Assembly: GCA_021203905.1 (NCBI GenBank)
Contig: JAJQAG010000003.1
Location: 1-64,000, forward strand
Reading direction: 5' to 3'
From: Coprobacillus sp.
Lineage (GTDB): Bacteria > Bacillota_I > Bacilli_A > RFN20 > CAG-826
Length of the DNA stretch: 64,000 bases
The notes under the pieces: generated by a model
Database searches by the model: none
What the model saw: only the letters and a program-made list of their open reading frames with translations
What the model was told of the DNA's origin: nothing
Part shown: positions 1 through 11,050 of the stretch, in pieces
Numbering within the stretch: position 1 is the first letter of the stretch
Layout of the letters: each line of letters starts with the position of its first letter
Position numbers and translations under genes: made by a program

Positions 1-487
<487 letters not shown>

Positions 488-759
488 AATTTCATAAAAT
501 TATAAGTAAATTGGTAAGTAATAAAAAAATTGCTTAGTAGATCGCAAAATAGGTATGAAATCTATTTAGCGACAATATAACAGAAAGAACAATGTTATAT
601 AATATCCAGTTTTCAAAGAACAGGTCTAGAGATAGGCCTCTCGGCTCTCTCAAAGCTAAACAGATGAGAATAAGCTCACGCACGAACTAATAAGTTTAGG
701 TTATTAATTATTTTTGTACTCATCAGCTACTCGAAGTAGCCGACGTCTTTCTCCATAGA

Positions 760-2282
<1,523 letters not shown>

Positions 2283-2468
2283 TGTATTCTAGTTCATTAT
2301 TATCTGGTTAGTTAAATTAATTCCAATTCCAAAGAAAAGGAACGGAATTGACGTTTGCTTTGTTCGTACATCTGTTTAGTTTTCAAAGATCTCTTTGTAT
2401 GCCTATAGGTCATTACTCTATTACATATATATGTAATAAGACCAGTCTCTCGACCGCATACTTTAAAC

Positions 2469-2497
2469 ATACTACTCTTATAAAGAGTTAGTGTCAA
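2469..2497 (-). promoter_or_regulatory. rRNA operon promoter (TTGACA-17-TAGTAT)
   Basis: Minus strand TTGACA (2492-2497), 17-nt spacer, TAGTAT (2469-2474), ~190 nt upstream of 16S. Confidence 0.8.
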
Positions 2498-2650
2498 ACT
2501 TTTTTTATCGAAAATTATGATTATTTTTACCGCTATAGATCCGCCATAACGATATAGTGAGTTAATTATATTAAATAATTAGAAGAAGAAAAAGAAAAAT
2601 CGTTAACAAACGACTTTTCTCTTCTAAATATTACATATTTAAGATAATAA

Positions 2651-3454
2651 CTATCTTCTCATTCTGCCAAAGATTCTCACGAGGAAGTATAAGAGATAGA
2701 TAAAGATACAGATGAAATCTGTATAGAGACGAAAGGCACAGTAATACGCTTGATCATTAGAGATATCCTCATTAACGATTCTTCTAATCCTTGCGACATC
2801 ATAGAGGGTGATAAGCATCATCGCAATCACCATGACCCCCATAATAATCATATACATCGTATCAAAGAAGTCTGGCCAGATAAGACCAAAGAGAAGACCA
2901 AACATCATGATAATCATAGCCGCCATAGCAAGACCCATGCCTACCATGGCCGCTCCACTAAATCTTCCTTTAGTGCCGTAGGCAATTAAAGTCATAAGGC
3001 CAAAGACCACCGCGGTAATAGCAAAGGTAATCCCTAAGACTTCCCAATCAATATAAAGGGTAAAGGAAGACATCATGACTCCCATCACCACGGCGTAGAG
3101 AATAGAGATAGTTAGTGATCTCGTGGCCCCTCGACTACGACTTCTATTTCTCGTAAACATCAGAGAGATACAAAGAATTAATTGTAGGACACAAGCCACA
3201 ATCATAATCACTAAGATACCAGTGGAGGCTGCACTATAATTAGTCTCTAACCAGAGGTCGAAAAGATACCCAAGTAAGAGAGTAATTGCGGCAGTCCCAA
3301 GGATAAGTAAAAACATAATCCCGAAGACTTTGGTCATGTTGACCACGCCAGTATGACTTGTTCTCTGCTTATGATAGGGATGATCATCCACCACTTCTTG
3401 ACTATTAGTGTCTGCTAAAGAAGGGTCTTGGGTATATCTCGGACTTGTTGGCAT
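2651..3454 (-). CDS. Bax inhibitor-1/YccA-like integral membrane protein
   Basis: Seven-TM-like hydrophobic protein. C-terminal motif YDVARIRRI...AFRLYTDFICIFIYLLYFL is typical of the BI-1 family. Confidence 0.75.
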   Translation of the reverse strand: MPTSPRYTQDPSLADTNSQEVVDDHPYHKQRTSHTGVVNMTKVFGIMFLLILGTAAITLLLGYLFDLWLETNYSAASTGILVIMIVACVLQLILCISLMFTRNRSRSRGATRSLTISILYAVVMGVMMSSFTLYIDWEVLGITFAITAVVFGLMTLIAYGTKGRFSGAAMVGMGLAMAAMIIMMFGLLFGLIWPDFFDTMYMIIMGVMVIAMMLITLYDVARIRRIVNEDISNDQAYYCAFRLYTDFICIFIYLLYFLVRIFGRMRR

Positions 3455-3466
3455 ATTTACCTCTAA

Positions 3467-4222
3467 TTAAATAATGTTATCAAGCAAGGCTTGGTAGGAA
3501 TCAATTTTAAGAGATGCTCCTCCGACAAGCGCTCCATCGACATCAGGGAGAGTGAGATAATCTCTGATGTTCTCTGGTTTCACACTGCCACCATAGAGGA
3601 CTCTAATCTCTTCACTGGCATCGCCAAAGAGTTCATGTAAGATGCCACGAATATAACAGCAGACATCTTGCGCAATTTCTGTGGAAGCATTCTTTCCTGT
3701 CCCAATGGACCACACTGGTTCATAGGCAATGACAAGATTCTTCACCTCACTAGCGGTTAAGTCTTTTAAGCCATCCACTACTTGACGACGAACGACCTCT
3801 TTTGTAATTCCACTTTCAAACTGCTCTAAGGTTTCCCCTACACAATAGAGGGGAACCATATGATGAGCGATAAGAGCTTTAATCTTAAGATTACAAGCTT
3901 GATCAGTTTCATTGAAGTAAGTTCTTCTCTCACTGTGACCAATGATGCACCAATTCACCCCTAACTCTTCTAGCATCTCAATCGAGATTTCACCAGTAAA
4001 AGCCCCATGGGGTTCATAGTGGCAGTTTTGGGCCGCCACAAGCATATCTTTAGGAGCACTCCTTACAACTTCATCTAAACAGAGATAAGTAGGGGCCACA
4101 CCAATATCGATATTGTGCTCGGTGGCTTTCTTAATTGTGGGACCAATAGTGGAGGTAAACTCATTCGCTTCACTGATGAGTTTATTCATCTTCCAGTTTC
4201 CCATTAAGAGTTTTCTTCTCAT
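3467..4222 (-). CDS. tpiA: triosephosphate isomerase
   Basis: MRRKLLMGNWKMNK, IIGHSERR, AYEPVWSIGTGK, LYGGSVKP. Start trimmed to MRRKLL, 1 nt after the pgk stop. Confidence 0.97.
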   Translation of the reverse strand: MRRKLLMGNWKMNKLISEANEFTSTIGPTIKKATEHNIDIGVAPTYLCLDEVVRSAPKDMLVAAQNCHYEPHGAFTGEISIEMLEELGVNWCIIGHSERRTYFNETDQACNLKIKALIAHHMVPLYCVGETLEQFESGITKEVVRRQVVDGLKDLTASEVKNLVIAYEPVWSIGTGKNASTEIAQDVCCYIRGILHELFGDASEEIRVLYGGSVKPENIRDYLTLPDVDGALVGGASLKIDSYQALLDNII

Positions 4223-4223
4223 G

Positions 4224-5438
4224 TTAACGAATGATGTCGATTCCGGGGAGATGACCATCATTTTCAATCATCTCTAAGGAAGCACCACCTCCTGTAGATA
4301 CATGAGAGAAGGAATCTGCATAACCAAATTCTTTAATCGCTGCAGCGCTATCACCACCACCACAGACTGTAAAGGAATTAGGAATGGCCTTAACTGCTTC
4401 ACACACCGCTTTAGTGCCCGCTTGGAAAGCCTCTTGTTCAAAGACACCAAGAGGTCCATTCCAGAAGACCATCTTCGCTTTCTTAATCTCTTTCGCATAT
4501 TTCTTCATGGTCTTAGGACCAACATCTAGGCCTTGGAATCCCTCAGGGATCTTTTTGGACTTACAGACTTTCTTTTCTGTCCAATCTTCAAAACCATTAG
4601 CAACGACAGAGTCTACAGGGAGAAGGATTCTTCCCTTGGCACTTTCATAGCAGTTTCTGGCATATTCAAGTTGATCATCCTCAACAGGGGAGTTACCTGT
4701 TTGTCCACCTAAGGCTTTGACAAAGGTATACGCCATAGCGCCACCAATAAGGATCTTGTCACACTTCTTAAGAAGAGAATCGATGACTTTAATCTTATCA
4801 GAGACTTTAAAGCCTCCAAGGATAGCGACATAGGGGCGATCACTCTCAGCGACATCCACACATCTTGTTAAAGCGGAGACTTCTTTCTCCACAAGATAAC
4901 CCACAGCGACTTGCTTACCAGCTTCTTTAAGGATAGAAGGAACACCATAGGTAGATGCATGGGCTCTATGAGCGCTTCCAAAGGCATCCATGACATAGGC
5001 ATCCCCTAAGCTCGCCCAGATAGAAGCAATCTCAGGATCGTTCTTCTCTTCACCTTTTTCATAACGAGTGTTTTGAACGAGTAAGACATCACCCATCTTA
5101 AGAGCGGCCACCGCGTTGGTTAATTCCTCACCTCTAGTCACAGGGCAGAAGGCGACTTCTTTCCCAAGGAGTTCTCCTAAACGCACTGCGACAGGAGCAA
5201 GGTCGTTTTTCTTCTTTGCCGCTTCAATCTCTTCTTCACTTAACTTATAGGAAACCTTTCCTAAGTGAGAGAAGAGAATCACTTTGGCATTCTTGGAAAT
5301 AAGTTTTTGGATGGTGGGCAAAGCCGCGACAATACGATTGTCATCTCTAATGACTCCTTCTTTAATAGGGACATTAAAGTCCACTCGGACAAGAACTTTT
5401 CTTCCACGGATGTTCTTTAAATCATCAACTGTTAACAT
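4224..5438 (-). CDS. pgk: phosphoglycerate kinase
   Basis: KVLVRVDFNVP, SHLG, WNGPLGVFE, CGGGDSAAA, STGGGASLE. Confidence 0.98.
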   Translation of the reverse strand: MLTVDDLKNIRGRKVLVRVDFNVPIKEGVIRDDNRIVAALPTIQKLISKNAKVILFSHLGKVSYKLSEEEIEAAKKKNDLAPVAVRLGELLGKEVAFCPVTRGEELTNAVAALKMGDVLLVQNTRYEKGEEKNDPEIASIWASLGDAYVMDAFGSAHRAHASTYGVPSILKEAGKQVAVGYLVEKEVSALTRCVDVAESDRPYVAILGGFKVSDKIKVIDSLLKKCDKILIGGAMAYTFVKALGGQTGNSPVEDDQLEYARNCYESAKGRILLPVDSVVANGFEDWTEKKVCKSKKIPEGFQGLDVGPKTMKKYAKEIKKAKMVFWNGPLGVFEQEAFQAGTKAVCEAVKAIPNSFTVCGGGDSAAAIKEFGYADSFSHVSTGGGASLEMIENDGHLPGIDIIR

Positions 5439-5472
5439 AATGTAATCTCCTTTGTTATTTATAGAATAAATA

Positions 5473-5502
5473 AAGTGCCCCCATGCTTAGATGGAGGCAC
5501 TT
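5473..5502 (-). terminator. intercistronic hairpin between gapA and pgk (attenuator/processing candidate)
   Basis: aagtgccCccat-gcttag-atggAggcactt, 11 of 12 paired, followed on the minus strand by TTTATTTATTC. Confidence 0.5.
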
Positions 5503-5520
5503 AATCCACTTAATGAATAA

Positions 5521-6558
5521 TTAGTCACAACCTAAGACATGGGCCATTACTTTGGCAAGTCTTACGAATTGACATGTATATGAATACTCATTGTCGTACC
5601 AAGAGACAACTTTGACATGTTGCACTCCATCAGGATCAGTGAAGACCATGGTTTGTGTGGCATCAAAGATGCTACCCGCGGTACTACCAAGAATATCAGA
5701 GGAAACAATCTCATCTTCAGTGTAATCAAGAACACCTTTGAGATATGTCTCACTGGCTTCCTTCATCGCCGCATTAATCTCTTCCGCACTGGCAGGATGC
5801 TTTAAGATAAGGGAGAGGTCAACAAGAGAACCATCAATCACAGGGACACGGATAGCGCCACCTTTTAAGACTCCCTTGAGTTCTGGAATAACTAAGTTAA
5901 TCGCTTTGGCCGCACCAGTAGAGGTTGGAACAATATTCGCCGCGGCTGCTCTTCCTCTTCTCTTATTACCTTTGGCAAGGTCGAGAGTGGTTTGATCATT
6001 AGTGTAAGCGTGGACTGTGGTCATGAAGCCACCTTGAATGCCCCACTTCTCACATAAGACCTTACAAACAGGAGCAAGGCAGTTGGTGGTGCAGCTGGCA
6101 CCAGAAACAACTGTCATCTCTTTGGTTAACTCTTTATCGTTAACGCCAAAGACGAAGGTTGGAGTTTCACTATCACTTGGAGCGGAGATAATAACACCCT
6201 TTGCTCCATTATCAATGTGCACTTGGGCATCGGCTTTACCTTTGAAACGGCCAGTACACTCTAAGACAATATCCACTCCATAATCACCCCAGTTGAGGTT
6301 CTCTGGTTTGGGTTGTCCTAAGATAGGAATGTGACGACCATTAAATACTAATTCATTGTGCTCGGTATCCGCACTAATCTCATCACGATGCCATCCTCTA
6401 TGAGTGGTATCATACTTTAATAAATACGCAAGAGTATCAGCGTCCACGAGATCGTTAATGGCAACGACTTCGAAATCACCACACTCTTCGCAGCGACGGA
6501 ATGCTAAACGGCCGATACGACCAAATCCGTTAATCGCAATTTTGATTTTCTTTGACAT
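5521..6558 (-). CDS. gapA: glyceraldehyde-3-phosphate dehydrogenase, type I
   Basis: KIAINGFGRIGRLAFR, VVSGASCTTNCLAP, WYDNEYSYTCQFVRL. Start taken at MSKKIKIAING. Confidence 0.98.
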   Translation of the reverse strand: MSKKIKIAINGFGRIGRLAFRRCEECGDFEVVAINDLVDADTLAYLLKYDTTHRGWHRDEISADTEHNELVFNGRHIPILGQPKPENLNWGDYGVDIVLECTGRFKGKADAQVHIDNGAKGVIISAPSDSETPTFVFGVNDKELTKEMTVVSGASCTTNCLAPVCKVLCEKWGIQGGFMTTVHAYTNDQTTLDLAKGNKRRGRAAAANIVPTSTGAAKAINLVIPELKGVLKGGAIRVPVIDGSLVDLSLILKHPASAEEINAAMKEASETYLKGVLDYTEDEIVSSDILGSTAGSIFDATQTMVFTDPDGVQHVKVVSWYDNEYSYTCQFVRLAKVMAHVLGCD

Positions 6559-6654
6559 ACTAGATGCCTCCTTATGTAATAACTGCATTTATTATGATAA
6601 AACAAAAAGCCTTTTCTTTAAAGAAAAAAGCAAAAATAAATCAATTAAGTTCTC

Positions 6655-6891
6655 TTAAAGGGAGATATCTATTCCAGAGAGCAAGTTAGAGAGGGTGATA
6701 TTCAGGGCGTTACTAATCTTAAATAACACTTCAATCGTGGGATTTCTCTTCCCTCTCTCTAAGTCAGAAATGTAGTTACGATTGACATCCGCTTCAAGGG
6801 AGAGATCAAGAATAGACATATTTCTCTCTCTTCTTAAATAACGAATACGCATTCCTAAAGAGTGGAGTAATTCTGGATTAGTCACCGCCAT
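6655..6891 (-). CDS. small XRE-family HTH regulator
   Basis: RIRYLRRERNMSILDLSLEADVNRNYISDLERGKRNPTIEVLFKISNAL is a canonical HTH_3. Overlaps the whiA 3' end by 14 nt. Confidence 0.85.
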   Translation of the reverse strand: MAVTNPELLHSLGMRIRYLRRERNMSILDLSLEADVNRNYISDLERGKRNPTIEVLFKISNALNITLSNLLSGIDISL

Positions 6892-7852
6892 GAATGGTTA
6901 TCCTTTCATAAAGAGAATCAAGATACTTAAAGAGATTATAGATAGTACTTCTTGAGACTGACTTATCAAGCTCTTCTCCGAGCAATGTTGCGAGTTCACT
7001 CATTGAAGCGGACTCGTGTTCAAGGCGGAGTTTACAAAGCATTTTTGCTCTTTCATTACTAATATTTTCTATCCCTAAATACTGATCAATAACTTGGATT
7101 TTTTTAATCTGATTTTGACCCGATTCCACAGTGCGTTTCATGTTGGCGACATCAAAGTTTGTGAGCCTGTTTGCGGAGTTAACAACATCTCTATCTACGC
7201 GAATATTTTCAAACTCTAAACAAGAAGAAACCGCTCCAATAACGATTAAAAAGTTGGAGATTTGCTCGGATTTTTTAAAATATATCACGAATTTGTTTCT
7301 TCTGGTTATCACTTTTGCTTCAAGGGGAGCACCCTTAAATCTCTGGAGTAATTTTAAGAACCATTTAGCGAAGTTTTCATCGTTCACCACTATCTCTAAG
7401 TGGTAGTTAGATGTCGTTGGAGAATTGATAGAACCAGAGGCTAAAAAAGAGCCTGCGAGAAAGCCACAAATGGTGTCATCATTATAGGCAATATTCTTAG
7501 AGATTTTCTCTTCAAGTGGATCAAGGTCGAGATCACTTAATATCTCTTCAACCTTGTCATTAACATATAAGAGATAGTCTGTCTGCATTTGTGAGAATCT
7601 CTTCTTCTTCTCATATAGCATATGACAATCCGCGCTAAAGACCTTGGAGATATTAAGATACATGAATCTCGCTATCTTCCCATTAGTGGTGGTTAATAAG
7701 ATTCTCTCTTTCCCTTCACTTAAAACTATCTTTCCATTGATGCGGATATACGCACTTAAAAGAGCTTTTAAACGAGCGAGAGAGGGATAGTCATTATCCA
7801 CTATCTCTTCTTTGACTTTCTGGGTAAAAGAATAAACTTCCGTGTTTGCCAT
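6878..7852 (-). CDS. whiA: DNA-binding protein WhiA
   Basis: LAGSFLASGSINSPTTSNYHLEIV (LAGLIDADG-like) and NRLTNFDVANMKRTVESGQNQIKKI, characteristic of WhiA. Confidence 0.95.
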   Translation of the reverse strand: MANTEVYSFTQKVKEEIVDNDYPSLARLKALLSAYIRINGKIVLSEGKERILLTTTNGKIARFMYLNISKVFSADCHMLYEKKKRFSQMQTDYLLYVNDKVEEILSDLDLDPLEEKISKNIAYNDDTICGFLAGSFLASGSINSPTTSNYHLEIVVNDENFAKWFLKLLQRFKGAPLEAKVITRRNKFVIYFKKSEQISNFLIVIGAVSSCLEFENIRVDRDVVNSANRLTNFDVANMKRTVESGQNQIKKIQVIDQYLGIENISNERAKMLCKLRLEHESASMSELATLLGEELDKSVSRSTIYNLFKYLDSLYERITIHGGD

Positions 7853-7878
7853 AATGATGTATTATACACTTATCAGTG

Positions 7879-8790
7879 TTATTTATTAAGTCTTGAGGCG
7901 ATTGTTTGGGCGGCGATTTCTCCATCTTTATAGGCGATAAAGATTTGACGGGTTAGTCTTTCAGTGACATCCCCCACCGCAAAAAGATTTGGGCAAGATG
8001 TCTCTCTATTCTTATCAATAGGGATAGTTCCACCACTATTTAGCACTCCATCAATGTGGACAAATTGAGTGTTAGGAATCTGTCCCACAAGAGGGAAGAT
8101 ACCCGCGACTTGAAGTGTTTTTTCTTCTTTTGTCTCGACATTTTGAATAACGATTCCGCTAACTTCATCTTCCCCTAATATCTTTGTAGCGATATAGGGA
8201 GTAAGGATTTCTACATTACTTCTCTTACGAAGATCTTCCACTAAATGGATATCTCCTCTGAATTCATTTCTTCGATGAATGACATAGAGGTGACCAACAA
8301 TTGAAGAGAGGTGAATGGCTTCTTTTAAAGCGACATTTCCCCCACCGATAACAATGACATCTTGCCCTTTAAAGAAGTGACCATCACATAAAGAACAATA
8401 ACTAATTCCATGACCAAGGAGTTCTTGCTCTTTCTCTAAACCAATGAGGTTATTATGAGTACCACTAGCGATAATCACAGACCTAGATTGATATTCACTT
8501 ACGGAGGTTATCACACTAAAGATATCTCCTTCTTTAGTGAGAGAGATTACTTCTTCAAATTGAATATCAATACCTAAATCAATCGCTTGCTTATAGAATT
8601 CCATAGCGAGTTCTGGTCCAGAGATATGGTGATAACCTGGAAAGTTATTTACTTCGGGAGCGAGATTTACTTTTCCTCCGGGAGCGCTCTCTTCAAGAAT
8701 GACAAAAGATAAACCTGATTTCTTAAGGTTTATCGCTGCGTTTATTCCTCCTGGACCCGCGCCTATAACAACACAATCTAAAAGTTCCAT
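7879..8790 (-). CDS. trxB: thioredoxin reductase
   Basis: VVIGAGPGGINAAI, YCSLCDGHFFKGQDVIVIGGGNVALKEA, FAVGDVTERLTRQ. Confidence 0.92.
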   Translation of the reverse strand: MELLDCVVIGAGPGGINAAINLKKSGLSFVILEESAPGGKVNLAPEVNNFPGYHHISGPELAMEFYKQAIDLGIDIQFEEVISLTKEGDIFSVITSVSEYQSRSVIIASGTHNNLIGLEKEQELLGHGISYCSLCDGHFFKGQDVIVIGGGNVALKEAIHLSSIVGHLYVIHRRNEFRGDIHLVEDLRKRSNVEILTPYIATKILGEDEVSGIVIQNVETKEEKTLQVAGIFPLVGQIPNTQFVHIDGVLNSGGTIPIDKNRETSCPNLFAVGDVTERLTRQIFIAYKDGEIAAQTIASRLNK

Positions 8791-10988
8791 TAAATAATGT
8801 CCTTTAATTGATTAAAGTTAGAGATGGAATGTGGTTGCGCAAGGTTTTCATCTTTGTATTCTCTTGGACCCCAGTGACAATGACAGAAGTCCACACCCGC
8901 ATTGGTGGCGACTTTATAGTCCACTGGTGAATCACCAATATAGAGAACTCTTCTCTTATCACTGATTCCACTATCAGTCATAATCTTACTAATCCCTTCA
9001 CCTGAAGGTTTTCTCTCTTCTGTATCTTCATATCCCACAATAAAATCTATATCTTCTAAGATATTAACTTGCACTAAACACTTAATGGTTAAGTCGTGTC
9101 TCTTATTAGTGTACACTCCAATCTTGACCCCCTTCTTATGAAGGTATTCTAAGATTTCTTTGGTGTGGTCATAGGCGAGGACATCATCGTATTGAGTGGA
9201 TGAATATTCATAGAATTCTTGAGCGAGTTTCTCAGTATCATCTTGTGGGAACTCAAGTTTTAAGACATCCCTTAACTGCGGGCCACTGAAGGCATAGAGA
9301 TCACTATCTGTGGGTCTTATCCCATTCTTATGTAAGTCATAGAGATGGATATAAGAGTTACGAACCATCTCATCAGTATTGGCCAGAGTGCCATCAACAT
9401 CAAAGATACAGAGATCATATCTTGCCACACTCGTAATCACTTCTCGATCTTTATAGGAGAAGATGAAGTTCAAGATGGCGACAACATCGATAAAGAATAT
9501 CGAGATCCCGCTGATCAGGGAGATAATTCCAAAGGTATAAGTATTGGCTTCTAGGGATTCACTACCCCCACTAGTGGCCATCATCACACTACCCGCAACA
9601 ATAAGACCAACAGAGATAATAGAGAGCACTAAAGTGGTAATCCACGACTTCCTATAGGTATGGATAGTGTAGTTTTGTGTTCCCTTCTTTTCCCGATAAC
9701 AGATCCTAATAATATGATTACCCGCTATTAGTAAGAGACCCGCTCCCATAAAGCATAGAGACCAGATAAGAGACCAGTACAAGTTACTTCCCATATTAAA
9801 GTTACTATCTCTTAATGGTTCCATTATTGCTCTTATAAGCCCATACCAGACAAGATACATACAAGCTTGATCACCATTCTCTAGATACTTACGGAGAGTG
9901 CCACCAAAGAGTCTGGTAATAAGATAATAACCAACGACATTAACCACTCCTTCAATAAAGAAAAGTGGGACATACATCAAAGATGTATCTCTCATTGTTC
10001 GCATGTTATTGACAATGATCGTGGGTAACCAACCAAAAGCGGTGGCATCCACGGCGTTACCATAGACCTCAACATTAAAGAAGTTACCCCATCTTCCAAA
10101 GACCTGAGCCACAAGGATTGTGGGAATAATAATATCAAAGAGTTGTAAGACATTAAATTTCTTGTGGTTTCTCCACCAACACCAGAGACCCCCACAGATA
10201 ATACCTAAAATCACCCCTCCGAGAACTGTGAGACCACCATTCCAAATCTGCACGATCTCTCCTGGGTGAACGCTATAATAGTCCCACTCTCCAAAGACAT
10301 AGAAGAGTCGTGCGCCAATAATACCCATGACAAGACCCACAATAAAGGTTCCATCAATTCTGCCATGACTACCAAATTGCTTATAGATCCTATGGTCACA
10401 GATAAGATAGACCATAATCGCTCCGATAAGGATAAAGATTGCGTAGAAGGCAATTCCACTTTCACCACTATTGGCGCGATAGAAGCCACTAGAGAAGGAA
10501 ATACCAGAGATAAGAGGATAAGCCATGTATGGAGCGTATCCTTCAAGGGTGACAAAGGTAAAGATGAGGATACACACTACACTAATAATAAGAGTGCGAT
10601 ATAACCACTTCTCTAATTTAGGGGGTTTAAAACGTCCATAGTAATAGAGAATAAAAGCACCAAAAAAGACAAATATAGACGCACTTAAGAAGAGGCTTCC
10701 CCCTATAGCGGCGACATAACTATACCAGGCAATATTACTCCAATCTCTCTCGATAATGATGTATCTCTCACCAACGGGATCAAGAGTCTTACAATAAGAG
10801 AAGATAAGGATAGACATCACCACAGCACAGACTGTCCCAATGATAGAGATAATAATGCTATTTTTTATTGGAGTGCGGTAATCCGCTTTATTTTCTTTAT
10901 TCGCTTTACACCAACGACCAAGATAAACCATGAGTCCGATTAAGAGACCCAAAGCAATGACAAGTAAGATAATAATAACCGCTAACAT
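8790..10988 (-). CDS. lgt: fusion: prolipoprotein diacylglyceryl transferase (Lgt) + C-terminal HAD phosphatase (PpaX/Gph-like)
   Basis: Lgt motifs VMGIIGARLFYVF and QVFGRWGNFFNVEVYG. C-terminal FDVDGTLANTDE...YTNKR...GDSPVDYKVATNAG HAD motifs in one uninterrupted 732-aa frame. Confidence 0.9.
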   Translation of the reverse strand: MLAVIIILLVIALGLLIGLMVYLGRWCKANKENKADYRTPIKNSIIISIIGTVCAVVMSILIFSYCKTLDPVGERYIIIERDWSNIAWYSYVAAIGGSLFLSASIFVFFGAFILYYYGRFKPPKLEKWLYRTLIISVVCILIFTFVTLEGYAPYMAYPLISGISFSSGFYRANSGESGIAFYAIFILIGAIMVYLICDHRIYKQFGSHGRIDGTFIVGLVMGIIGARLFYVFGEWDYYSVHPGEIVQIWNGGLTVLGGVILGIICGGLWCWWRNHKKFNVLQLFDIIIPTILVAQVFGRWGNFFNVEVYGNAVDATAFGWLPTIIVNNMRTMRDTSLMYVPLFFIEGVVNVVGYYLITRLFGGTLRKYLENGDQACMYLVWYGLIRAIMEPLRDSNFNMGSNLYWSLIWSLCFMGAGLLLIAGNHIIRICYREKKGTQNYTIHTYRKSWITTLVLSIISVGLIVAGSVMMATSGGSESLEANTYTFGIISLISGISIFFIDVVAILNFIFSYKDREVITSVARYDLCIFDVDGTLANTDEMVRNSYIHLYDLHKNGIRPTDSDLYAFSGPQLRDVLKLEFPQDDTEKLAQEFYEYSSTQYDDVLAYDHTKEILEYLHKKGVKIGVYTNKRHDLTIKCLVQVNILEDIDFIVGYEDTEERKPSGEGISKIMTDSGISDKRRVLYIGDSPVDYKVATNAGVDFCHCHWGPREYKDENLAQPHSISNFNQLKDII

Positions 10989-11050
10989 AACGCAAATAAT
11001 TGTAAACTATAAATCGTCTTAGGACAATTTATTAAAATAAATTATAGAAA

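Noticed and set aside
488-757. tRNA genes in the 16S-23S spacer
   Set aside because: Searched for T-arm and anticodon-arm patterns by eye and saw none.
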